From positions 1 through 64,000 of the forward strand of contig NZ_SPUM01000150.1 in NCBI RefSeq assembly GCF_004614195.1: a DNA stretch of 64,000 nt, given 5' to 3'. This DNA is from Massilia horti. GTDB lineage: Bacteria; Pseudomonadota; Gammaproteobacteria; Burkholderiales; Burkholderiaceae_D. The notes under the pieces were generated by a model that was not told the DNA's origin, ran no database searches, and worked only from the letters and a program-made list of their open reading frames with translations. Position 1 is the first letter of the stretch. Each line of letters starts with the position of its first letter. Positions 9,801 to 18,176 of this stretch are shown one piece after another. Both the position numbers and the translations under genes were made by a program.

Positions 9801-10132
9801 CGCTTTCGGCAGCAGGTGCACTCGCGCTGACGTCTTCTATGATTCTCTCCAATAGTGGCACTAGGCCGTCGTTAGCGCAGGCTTACCCCGATTTGGCAAT
9901 AGCTATCAGCCGCGGCGCACTGCGCCAACCAGACGCCCAGCTCAGCTATTACGAAGAGACATGCCTTGGCGGCAAGGATAGCATCTGCAGCTTTTGTCTC
10001 CTAGTTCTCGGAAGCTTTGGAGAATCGACCGATCTTGCCCTCGTCCGTAGTTTCCACGACCACCCATCTGTAGGTAAAGCCGCTCTATCAGCCATACGCG
10101 CGCTGGAATCCCGGACGTTGTACGCATCATGA
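6824..10132 (+). CDS. NERD-nuclease + NACHT-type STAND ATPase
   Basis: 1102 residues from the ATG that overlaps the previous stop. Residues about 20-130 form a NERD (nuclease-related) domain: RQVDLVV with Asp56 and IEAK with Glu69 and Lys71 give the PD-(D/E)xK active site. Residues 252-259 are a Walker A (GPSGCGKT) and 318-327 a Walker B of the NACHT type (LILLIDGFNE). The remaining ~700 residues are helical, as in sensor arms of STAND proteins. This is a nuclease-effector, ATPase-switch, sensor-arm layout typical of bacterial NLR-like defence proteins. A longer frame exists upstream, but the overlap start is favoured. Confidence 0.85.
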   Translation: MTAPPQPASKVRLYIGAPVEHTSEQLVLQRIWDQLNARTEWAYIFANVAIGSRQVDLVVATAETTLLIEAKDYHLPVQGEINGRWVQEGAFGFRTVTNGYQQALGAKNALRDFMHTIGSVHEYPNAMVVAASGIPGSSKLTKGDYKVRVGDLHDLGGLMGLKSGATWDAGTWDQFAKSLSLQLVPDVAAAIHLDARASDELLAKYLAAFEAYFAPYAQRLLDDVYDFRKGELHTDDATHAVLDCPSAVLIQGPSGCGKTLLARSVAVGAVARGYVPLLLSANTFNGRLQDALNAEAALLDTSSARDILRASRIRSKPLILLIDGFNECPPRLQDFLLRSVRAFSSRYQARIAITTQMMPGRIDLLSSETLKVRPPSIALKERLANHNLVTGDENVSQLLRTARSGLEAVLVGVAGSLLPAGASRFALFDAFSRVKLGALASEGVSLLCDFAGALIANASFGLSVRQFDRLVATRKYARDVRDAVDQSGLLERRGDRMTFIHELFLESFTAEYAIRNTMLTAESLQAALQLPRYESSKAFIVGGLESDTLLHQFLSSCSDPEVLRACADGTCGRAAQEWATQGLRHFITTMTRETEGIAFEMSDRGFQGFAILPETIMMGPTSDTLVPSMWRLLLQGEFLPEMMTALASMDAAIERSVVAHRNAAREKRVSASSGIFAEAYVGSRKAGVSQVVGFIHSGGFPRPKAGPDFHDALFSAWQAAHTHGQFYFLIGLSKFAEIESRIAQYFAPLVKSMRRLPYHLQLDVIDFCLYVNDAPEPFRSQIVEGLEEALDYIGPIMNGLVFEALGRLGALDEAEHEYADTVQAELVEIISRDDHDNNVNAWTFFSRQFDHPFSSAYCEAINGMPLEVKLGLLKKASLGAEPPYISFVGILLRELGDAGDVSAVPGIMPWTLLPDKKHFMPQDAVEVFWEAHKALGKVLANLPANRSEGLTEVDRAMQACADLYYWVSRPDVTDAPNSPLTLPARNTLLKQCTLSAAGALALTSSMILSNSGTRPSLAQAYPDLAIAISRGALRQPDAQLSYYEETCLGGKDSICSFCLLVLGSFGESTDLALVRSFHDHPSVGKAALSAIRALESRTLYAS

Positions 10133-10263
10133 AGTCTGACCTTAGGGCGATCTCAGACTGCCACTGGACTGCGGCTTATGCTCCAACCCAATCCTGACGA
10201 CGCAAATCGTCCGAGCGCACACGAGACTTGCGCCAATGCTTAGCTGCCAACCGAGGGCCTAGA

Positions 10264-11388
10264 ATGAAGTTTAAGTACGTCAATCCGAAAGCCGTAGAAG
10301 AGGTCATAGGCAAGCATGCGCCCATTAACCCATACCAACTATCTTGGCTGATTGATGAGGCGCTGAACAATACTAATCAGGGCTACATCCAGACGACGTC
10401 CCGAAGGCGTCACCGCAGTACACCTCAAGTCTCCGACGCACTGACCGGTGTGGTTGATCGCATGCTGGCTGACAATATTCATCGCGCTGGTCGCCCCGCG
10501 TGGAGCTTGTTCGGGGGACTCGATTTCGATCTCGTCCTACAGTATCGAAAGCTGCCTGGCGATGATCAACCCACACTATTGACGCGCGTTGCGCCGTATT
10601 TCGACCAACCTCAGTACAAACGTCCAGACGGCCAGCGACGGGTAGTCCTCCACATCGACTTCCATGTCATCGACGGAACGGACTGGTCAATTTCCTTCCC
10701 TGTGCAGATTGTGATGAAGGGGTACCCGAAGATTGCTGATGCCCATGTGGGATACAGCCACAGCATCACGTTGGTCAATGACGATGGCTCGCTTGGAACG
10801 CAGCACTTTTACATCGGCATTAGCAAACGAAACTGGTTAGAGCGTATGGGGGAGCACTTCCGCGAAATCCGAAACGGCAGCAACAAGACTTTCCATGCGG
10901 CTTGGCGTCAGTATGTCGGCACTAAAAAGGCACGGCTGCATTCCGAGCTTATTGTGACCAACCACACCTTCAAGCAAATCATGGATTGGGAGGAAGACCA
11001 AGTTGATCTGCAAAAGAAGCAAGGCAACTCGCTCAACATGATCCCAGGTGGCTTCAAAGGACTGAAATTCCTCCATGAGCACCGTCTGCTCGCAAGCGTA
11101 AATGCAACCCTTGAAGAACGTGAAGCAGCCATCGCCCTGCATGAGGTCATCAACCCACGTGCCGGCATTCCAAACCTTCTCATCAGCGCGCTTTGGAAGG
11201 ACCCTGACTACGCTGCACTTGTCATCTGCGGGGCAGAGGGCCGACTTTCCCAAGACCAAGTCAGAGAAATTCGCGCACTTGCGGCGCAAGGTATTGCGCA
11301 TAAGGACATCATGACTAGCGTCGGTGCTCGAAACATCCTTCAGGTACGCCGTGTAGCGGAAGGTCTCACCTACGCACGAATCAAGTAG
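10264..11388 (+). CDS. GIY-YIG nuclease-like protein with C-terminal DNA-binding helix-turn-helix
   Basis: 374 residues from an ATG preceded by GAGGG. Residues 167-200 (HSITL ... FYIGISKRNWLERMGEHF) look like a GIY-YIG nuclease core: the YIG strand, a downstream Arg194, and His198. The last ~45 residues (LSQDQVREIRALAAQGIAHKD ending in GLTYARI) resemble the intron-endonuclease-type DNA-binding repeat. It starts 131 bases after the NERD-NACHT gene with no terminator between, so it may be the third gene of that operon. It might instead be an independent homing-type or defence nuclease. Confidence 0.7.
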   Translation: MKFKYVNPKAVEEVIGKHAPINPYQLSWLIDEALNNTNQGYIQTTSRRRHRSTPQVSDALTGVVDRMLADNIHRAGRPAWSLFGGLDFDLVLQYRKLPGDDQPTLLTRVAPYFDQPQYKRPDGQRRVVLHIDFHVIDGTDWSISFPVQIVMKGYPKIADAHVGYSHSITLVNDDGSLGTQHFYIGISKRNWLERMGEHFREIRNGSNKTFHAAWRQYVGTKKARLHSELIVTNHTFKQIMDWEEDQVDLQKKQGNSLNMIPGGFKGLKFLHEHRLLASVNATLEEREAAIALHEVINPRAGIPNLLISALWKDPDYAALVICGAEGRLSQDQVREIRALAAQGIAHKDIMTSVGARNILQVRRVAEGLTYARIK

Positions 11389-11603
11389 GCTCTGCTGCTA
11401 GGACGTTCTTCTCTGCATGTCTCCGCCTGGTCGGACGCGGCGCCCAAATGAACGTTTTCGGATTAAGACCTGTAAAAGCGCGAAAAGCGCGACCGGCATC
11501 TTACCATGCTTTCCTCGCTGGTCCGGCACCGTGCAAACCCTCTCAATGGCTCGGCCCGCTCGTGGCGAGCAGCGGGTGCCGCTGAGCCTTTTTCGCGCGG
11601 CTT

Positions 11604-12044
11604 TCACGTAGCCGGTTTTATTTGCAGCTCTAGCATGACCGCCTCATACCCGTCATACGGATAGGATTTCCAAGTGCTAGGTGTATTGAAGCCAGGTGTA
11701 TAAGAGACGTCTGCAAATTCGGCGTGCCAACCGTGCCCTCGCTGGAACACCCATCCTGCAAGACCGGTACCCTCAAACTGGTCGTAGGTAATATCGATGA
11801 TGTAGTCGCCTACCTCATACCATGCGTGGGACTGGCCAGGTTTCAGCTTTGGATGTTTGTTACCCTCGACGTACTGGCCATCGTACCCGGCCTGTTCCTT
11901 CAAAACTCGTCCGACTATTTCGGCAGCGTTGCCACAGGTGGCGGTTGGAAAACCTGCAAACATCGAATCAGATTGGTCTGCGAGTGTAGCCAAACCTACA
12001 CGGCACTTCTCAGCGAGCGCATCAAGCACATGAAGCTTAGTCAT
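11604..12044 (-). CDS. papain/transglutaminase-like fold protein (Cys-His-Asp)
   Basis: 146 residues. Cys37 (ATCGNAAE, start of a helix), His73 (SHAWYEV) and Asp84 (YIIDITYDQF) fit the order and spacing of a transglutaminase-like or papain-like catalytic triad. There is no signal peptide, so it would act in the cytoplasm, as a small peptidase, deamidase or an inactive fold relative (inference). It begins 12 bases after the stop of the 110-residue gene upstream on the same strand, so the two are very likely co-transcribed. The partner could be its inhibitor or substrate. Confidence 0.65.
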   Translation of the reverse strand: MTKLHVLDALAEKCRVGLATLADQSDSMFAGFPTATCGNAAEIVGRVLKEQAGYDGQYVEGNKHPKLKPGQSHAWYEVGDYIIDITYDQFEGTGLAGWVFQRGHGWHAEFADVSYTPGFNTPSTWKSYPYDGYEAVMLELQIKPAT

Positions 12045-12056
12045 AATTTACCGAGA

Positions 12057-12389
12057 CTACTGGCCGAAGCCGGTCTTGCGGTAAAAATGTTCGGAGATGT
12101 GCGTGTACTGGTCCTTGACTGTACCGCCTTCGGTGACGGCTAACTCGGAGGCGTGGCGCACAAAAAGCTGCTCGATGAGCTTGTGCGTGTGAATTCGAGA
12201 TTGGGCACCGTTTGCTCGTTCGTACAAGAGGATTTCACCGTCCGGATATTTGGGATCTGCTTCGATAATTGCTGCGGTGTTCAGGTCGATCACGGCCTTA
12301 CGCGGCTCTTCGATAAGAGTCTGCAATCGGTCCATGCCTTGGAGATTCCCTAGGAAGTCGATTACCCGTTCTGCGATGGTGGTTGTCAT
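12057..12389 (-). CDS. small protein of unknown function, partner of the Cys-His-Asp protein
   Basis: 110 residues, with no recognised domain, signal or membrane segment. The middle reads as a small beta-rich unit (RKAVIDLNTAAIIEADPKYPDGEILLYER) followed by helices. It is the first gene of a two-gene unit, with 12 bases to the next start. The size and position fit an immunity or regulator role, which is only a guess. Confidence 0.55.
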   Translation of the reverse strand: MTTTIAERVIDFLGNLQGMDRLQTLIEEPRKAVIDLNTAAIIEADPKYPDGEILLYERANGAQSRIHTHKLIEQLFVRHASELAVTEGGTVKDQYTHISEHFYRKTGFGQ

Positions 12390-12627
12390 GGTTATCTTTC
12401 ACATTATGGACGAACGAAAAAGTATTTTCCCAACGAAATCCATCAGATGCTGCCCTCTACATTGCCCCGCACAGTATTTTTCCAAATCCTTCTAGTGTCC
12501 TAGAACGTAGGCCTGAGGTGAAATGTTGTGCTCTGCGCGTAGCCTAACGCTCAGGAGCCACGCCGCATCTCCAACCAAGCCCAGCTGACGTTGTGCCTCC
12601 TCTGCAACATCGACAATAATGTGCAGG

Positions 12628-13452
12628 TCACTCGTCAAGAAGCTGATAATTTAGGTTTTCTATAATATCGCGAAGTGTCGCAGGGTCGGCTCGAAAACGG
12701 CGATTCAGCAACACCAAGAAATAGTTTCCATAATCTTCTCTATCAAGGCCTCTCAGATAAAAATGCCTGAACGGAGGCCTGCCGCACATCTCGGCCTCCT
12801 CTGCGGACCATTCGGTAACCAATTCCGCTCGCACTAACATCGCAAAGTGGGGCTCAAGCGTTACGACCGGAACTTGTAGCCGTATCGATAATTCATTAGG
12901 GTCGACGAATAACGAAAGGTCCCGCGGCACAGCGCAGATCAGCGCATTAACGTATAAACTTCTCGTCAGAGGGGGCAGAGTCGCGATCCGCACCAGCAAT
13001 TTATTTGCTTCTGAGAATGAAGTATCGTCCCATCCTGCGGTGTCGAGATTTAGGAAGTTTTTGGGCAACTCGTAAGATTGATTGGAAGTGACATCGACGA
13101 AATACTCCTGCATTTCCGGCGGCTGCATAAACGAGCGGGCCTCATGAGCACTTTTCATCTCCTGCATTTTCGCTACGGTGTAAACATCCGTATCGTTGGT
13201 AACGGTATGATGAGTGCCACACAGCAAAATCAAATTTTCGAAAGCACGACGTTCCTCGTTAGTCTGGTTCGGATTAAATCGTTCTCCATCCTTGTTTGCT
13301 GCCTCTATATGGCACATCTCCGCGACTAACTGCCCGGCCTGATTGATAACAGGATGGGGGCACCCGGGAAACGCGCATCGATTACCTGAGAGAGCAAATA
13401 ATCTGCGCCGCACATTCGCGACCGGATGCAGACGTTTTACGATTTCATTCAA
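12628..13452 (-). CDS. HNH nuclease-domain protein
   Basis: 274 residues. The N-terminal ~90 residues carry a complete HNH zinc-nuclease pattern: Cys26 and Cys31 (RCAFPGC), His48 (MCHIEA), Asn73 (FENLILLC) with Cys78, and His81/His82 (GTHH). The remaining ~180 residues are not recognised and may be a sensor or target-recognition part. HNH proteins of this layout are common in accessory and defence islands. It is the last gene before the Tn7-like end and stands alone, 238 bases from the next gene. Confidence 0.8.
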   Translation of the reverse strand: MNEIVKRLHPVANVRRRLFALSGNRCAFPGCPHPVINQAGQLVAEMCHIEAANKDGERFNPNQTNEERRAFENLILLCGTHHTVTNDTDVYTVAKMQEMKSAHEARSFMQPPEMQEYFVDVTSNQSYELPKNFLNLDTAGWDDTSFSEANKLLVRIATLPPLTRSLYVNALICAVPRDLSLFVDPNELSIRLQVPVVTLEPHFAMLVRAELVTEWSAEEAEMCGRPPFRHFYLRGLDREDYGNYFLVLLNRRFRADPATLRDIIENLNYQLLDE

Positions 13453-13782
13453 GGAATACTCCTATCTGTACAGGAAGGCAATTCTACATTAGACGAGCGA
13501 AGAAGATCTCATTCGCCATCAGTCGGAAGCGGCAGAGAGTCTGCTTTAACAACAGGGGCGTTACCGCATAGGCAATCGGTACCAGGGCAAATCCGTGCCC
13601 AACATACGGGAGTGTCCCGCCTTGCCGGGTTTGCCGTCTTCCAAAGAGACCGTAACTGGTTCGGCACCTGCAAGCATGGACTGCGCAAGCAGTGCAGATA
13701 ATTCAAGGTCTTCAGCAGATGAACGTAGGCAGGCGTCAATACAACGCCTGCCTGACGACGTGAAGTGAAGGAAAAATCATCG
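13453..13782. other. gene-poor stretch next to the Tn7-like end, with one strong hairpin
   Basis: No intact gene is seen. A plus-strand frame with no start (about 13549 to 13766, ending in IQRLPDDVK and a stop) might be the tail of a lost gene, but I recognise nothing in it. At 13727-13753 a perfect 10-bp stem (AGGCAGGCGT / ACGCCTGCCT, 7-base loop) is present. It has no T run, so it is not a classic terminator. Confidence 0.4.
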
Positions 13783-13848
13783 TTGTCAGACTTTTTTTTG
13801 CATTGTCAGACAATTTTTCCTGTTGTCAGACTATTTTATGTCTCGACA
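13783..13848. mobile_element. Tn7-like transposon end at attTn7
   Basis: Three copies of TTGTCAGAC start at 13783, 13803 and 13823, an exact 20-bp period. Read inwards from 13848 on the minus strand the sequence begins TGTCGAGA, then three 20-bp units each ending in GTCTGACAA plus two bases. Tn7-like elements have 5'-TGT ends followed by arrays of ~20-bp TnsB sites, and insert about 25 bp past the glmS stop. Here the putative end is 27 bases past that stop (13876). The other end and the tns genes must be left of the window. Confidence 0.7.
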
Positions 13849-13875
13849 GCCCGCCACACCGCCGATCCAAAAACC

Positions 13876-15705
<1,830 letters not shown>

Positions 15706-15758
15706 GGGAAACCTCGTTTTAAAAGTTTGATAATTAAACTCATCCTAGAGCAGAGCAG

Positions 15759-15834
15759 GTGAAATAAGCTTTCTTTTTTCACGTCTGATCGTTATATTAT
15801 TTCACGACTCTCCAGCGATGAAATATTATTTCAC
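15759..15834. promoter_or_regulatory. three TTATTTCAC-type boxes between glmS and the Lrp gene
   Basis: GTGAAATAA occurs at 15759-15767, and its complement TTATTTCAC at 15797-15805 and 15826-15834. The last is part of the near-palindrome GAAATATTATTTC. Repeated AT-rich boxes between a divergent Lrp/AsnC gene and its neighbour fit Lrp-type autoregulation. That they bind this regulator is inferred. Confidence 0.5.
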
Positions 15835-15873
15835 AGAACGCTGTTTTATTTAAGAATTGCAAGAAACTCATCC

Positions 15874-16344
15874 ATGCCTGATTCCGTTGAACTTGACGAT
15901 CTCGACCGCCGCATCCTGAACGCGCTGCAAGCCGACGCCGCGCGCACCAATGCCGAGCTCGCCGAGCTGGTGCACGTATCGCCGCCGACCTGCCTGCGCC
16001 GCGTCAAGCAGCTGGTCGACCGCGGCGTCATCGAGCGCCAGGTGGCCATTCTTGCCCCGGACAAGGTCGGCGCGGGGCTGACCGCCATCGTCGAGATCAC
16101 GCTGGACGTGCAGGCCGCCGAGCGCATGACGGAATTCGAAAAGCTGGTGGCGGCAGAAACTGCCGTGTTGCAGTGTTACCGTGTCACCCCCGGTCCGGAT
16201 TTCGTGCTGATCGTGCAAGTGCCAGACATGCCGGCCTATCACGCGCTGGCGCACCGGCTGTTCGCCACGCACGCCAACGTGCGCAACGTGAAGGCTTATT
16301 TTTCTACGTTCCGCAGCAAGTTCGACACACGTATCGCTCTATAA
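15874..16344 (+). CDS. Lrp/AsnC-family transcriptional regulator
   Basis: 156 residues, the normal size for the family. The N-terminal winged helix-turn-helix (LDDLDRRILNALQADAARTNAELAELV, then SPPTCLRRVKQL) binds DNA. The C-terminal RAM domain (from about residue 68) senses amino acids and drives oligomerisation. Divergent from glmS. Target unknown: the boxes just upstream suggest it controls itself. Confidence 0.92.
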   Translation: MPDSVELDDLDRRILNALQADAARTNAELAELVHVSPPTCLRRVKQLVDRGVIERQVAILAPDKVGAGLTAIVEITLDVQAAERMTEFEKLVAAETAVLQCYRVTPGPDFVLIVQVPDMPAYHALAHRLFATHANVRNVKAYFSTFRSKFDTRIAL

Positions 16345-16446
16345 AGTTGCATTTGCGTAAACGCAATTAATTCTGTTCGGAAAGAGTGTCTACTGGCAAC
16401 AGTCGGTGCGGTCATTCTGGCCCCCGCGTTGCCGAAACAAGACACC

Positions 16447-17196
16447 ATGCAGAAAGCGAGAGCAGACAGCGCCTCCCTGGTACGCCTGACCGGCGTGCAC
16501 AAGCAATACCGCAACGGGATGTTTGCGGTACGCGCGCTGCATGACATTCATCTGGAGGTGGAGCCGGGCGAAATGCTGGCCGTATGCGGCCCCTCCGGCC
16601 ACGGCAAGACAACGCTGCTCAACCTCATCGGCCTGCTCGATACCGCCAGCGCGGGGGAAGTCGAGTTCGACGGCAAAGGGGTGGCCAGCCTCTCCGAGGC
16701 GCAGCGCGCCCTGCTGCGCGCCAGCACCGTCGGCCTCGTGTTCCAGTCATTCAGCCTGGTCCCGGTACTCACGGCCCAGGACAACGTGCTGCTCCCGCTG
16801 CAGCTGCGCGCCCGCCTCACGGGTGCCGAGCGCAAGGCCGCCGCCGAACAGGCCGCCGAGCTGCTGGCGCGCCTTGGCCTGGCCAGCCACGTGCGACATT
16901 ACCCGGCGCGGCTGGATGCCGGCCAGTGCCAACGCGTCGCGATCGCCCGCGCGCTGATCACGCGGCCACGGCTCGTCGTGGCCGACGAGCCCACTTCGCG
17001 CCTGGACAGCGGCTTCGTGCGCATGGTCAGCGAACTGTTCGCGTCATACCAGCGGGAGTACGGCACCACCTTTGTCATCTCCACCCGCGACCAGCGCCAG
17101 CTCGCACGCGCGACCCGGACCTTGCAGCTGGCCGATGGCCGTCTGCTGGCCGCGCCAGCCGATACCGCGCGACGTCCCCTGAGGATGCACCAATGA
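16447..17196 (+). CDS. MacB/LolD-type ABC ATPase with degenerate motifs
   Basis: 249 residues from the ATG at 16447. A TTG six codons upstream is possible. Walker A is GPSGHGKT (48-55), the Q-loop VFQS is normal and Walker B is LVVADE (176-181). However, the signature LSGGQ reads LDAGQ (156-160), and the usual switch His after Walker B is Arg214 (STRDQ). It should power the membrane protein encoded next (4-base ATGA overlap), as in exporter or lipoprotein-release systems. The altered motifs suggest weak or altered ATP turnover. Confidence 0.85.
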   Translation: MQKARADSASLVRLTGVHKQYRNGMFAVRALHDIHLEVEPGEMLAVCGPSGHGKTTLLNLIGLLDTASAGEVEFDGKGVASLSEAQRALLRASTVGLVFQSFSLVPVLTAQDNVLLPLQLRARLTGAERKAAAEQAAELLARLGLASHVRHYPARLDAGQCQRVAIARALITRPRLVVADEPTSRLDSGFVRMVSELFASYQREYGTTFVISTRDQRQLARATRTLQLADGRLLAAPADTARRPLRMHQ

Positions 17197-18062
17197 ACCC
17201 CACGGCGCTGGCCCTGCGCAACGTGCTGCTCGGCCGGCGGGCACTGGCCGCTGCGCTGGTGGTCGCGGCCAGCCTGTCCGTGGTCGACCTGTTTGCCGGC
17301 CATGTGACCAAGGAGCGCGCGCGGCTGGAATACCAGGCCGTGATCGCCGAACGGCTTGGCCACCTGTCAATCACGCGTATCGGCCATGGCGGCGAAACGT
17401 TTGATGCCGACGAAGCGGCGCGCATCAACCGCTTTGCCGCCGGCGTGGATGGCGTGGCGTTGGTCGCTGTGCAGCCGCTATCGGGAGGCGGGCGCATCGC
17501 GAAGGTGGCGGTGTACCTGGCAGATGCAGGCGGCGAGGAACAGGTCCGCGCGGCGCTGGCTGGCTGGCTGCGCCAAGCGGGCATCGCCGCGAGCGTCCAA
17601 AGCTGGCGTGAGTCGTCCAGCGCCGACTCGGCCGCCCGAACGAAGCTCGTGTGCGCGGCCATGGTCGCACTGGCCGTGGCTGCCGCAGCGATCGGGGCGG
17701 TGACATCGATGAATGCGCTCGAGCGCAGGAACGTGCTGGCCACCTTGCGCGCGCTCGGCATGCGGCCGGCCGGCGTGTTCGCGGTGGTCGCTGCGGAGGC
17801 CTTGTGGATTGCCGGCTTCGCGGCGGCGCTCAGCCTGGCGGCCGATTGCCTGCTCGCCTGGGCCGCGAACCGCGCGGCTCTCTCACTCTCGGCCCATCCA
17901 GACGCGTGGATCCTGCCCGAATGCGACCTTGGCCGCATGCTGCTTGCCGTGGCGGCCGTGCTGGGCGTGGCGATGCTGGCCGCGCTGTCGCCGGCCTTGA
18001 AGGCTGCGCGCACCGATCCGGCATGCGGCCTGCGCCGGGATCCAGGCCATCCCGGCTGGTAA
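17193..18062 (+). CDS. FtsX/MacB-like permease subunit, short form
   Basis: 289 residues, starting inside the stop of the ATPase gene. A first membrane segment (about residues 19-37) is followed by a soluble, probably periplasmic part (~38-148), then three hydrophobic segments toward the C-terminus. This is the four-segment FtsX plan, but with a periplasmic domain much smaller than in MacB. It forms a two-gene ABC unit with the preceding ATPase. Substrate unknown. Gene remains intact with no frameshift visible. Confidence 0.75.
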   Translation: MNPTALALRNVLLGRRALAAALVVAASLSVVDLFAGHVTKERARLEYQAVIAERLGHLSITRIGHGGETFDADEAARINRFAAGVDGVALVAVQPLSGGGRIAKVAVYLADAGGEEQVRAALAGWLRQAGIAASVQSWRESSSADSAARTKLVCAAMVALAVAAAAIGAVTSMNALERRNVLATLRALGMRPAGVFAVVAAEALWIAGFAAALSLAADCLLAWAANRAALSLSAHPDAWILPECDLGRMLLAVAAVLGVAMLAALSPALKAARTDPACGLRRDPGHPGW

Positions 18063-18065
18063 GCC

Positions 18066-18175
18066 GCCTGTGGATAATCCTGTGGGCAGCCTGTTCCCAA
18101 ACCTGTGAACAGGCTGTGACCAAGCCTGTGATTACCCTGTTATTAGCCTGTTACCAGGCTGTGGTCATCCTGGGG
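18066..18175. repeat. ten imperfect 11-12-bp units with CCTGT core, including a perfect DnaA box
   Basis: The core CTGT recurs at 18068, 18080, 18091, 18103, 18114, 18126, 18137, 18148 and 18159, with a CTGG at 18170, so every 11 or 12 bases. The loose consensus is CCTGT(G/T)NNCA. The first unit contains TGTGGATAA (18069-18077), the complement of the consensus DnaA box TTATCCACA. The array fills the gap between two convergent genes, where no promoter is needed. Could be a decayed minisatellite or a protein-binding array in helical phase. Confidence 0.75.
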
Positions 18176-18176
18176 A

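Noticed and set aside
18069-18077. The single DnaA box near glmU as the chromosome origin
   Set aside because: Only one consensus box and no trio run or second strong box; the 30.4-31.5 kb cluster is far better supported.
18066-18175. The CCTGT array as a CRISPR
   Set aside because: Units are 11-12 bases with no spacers and no cas genes are present.
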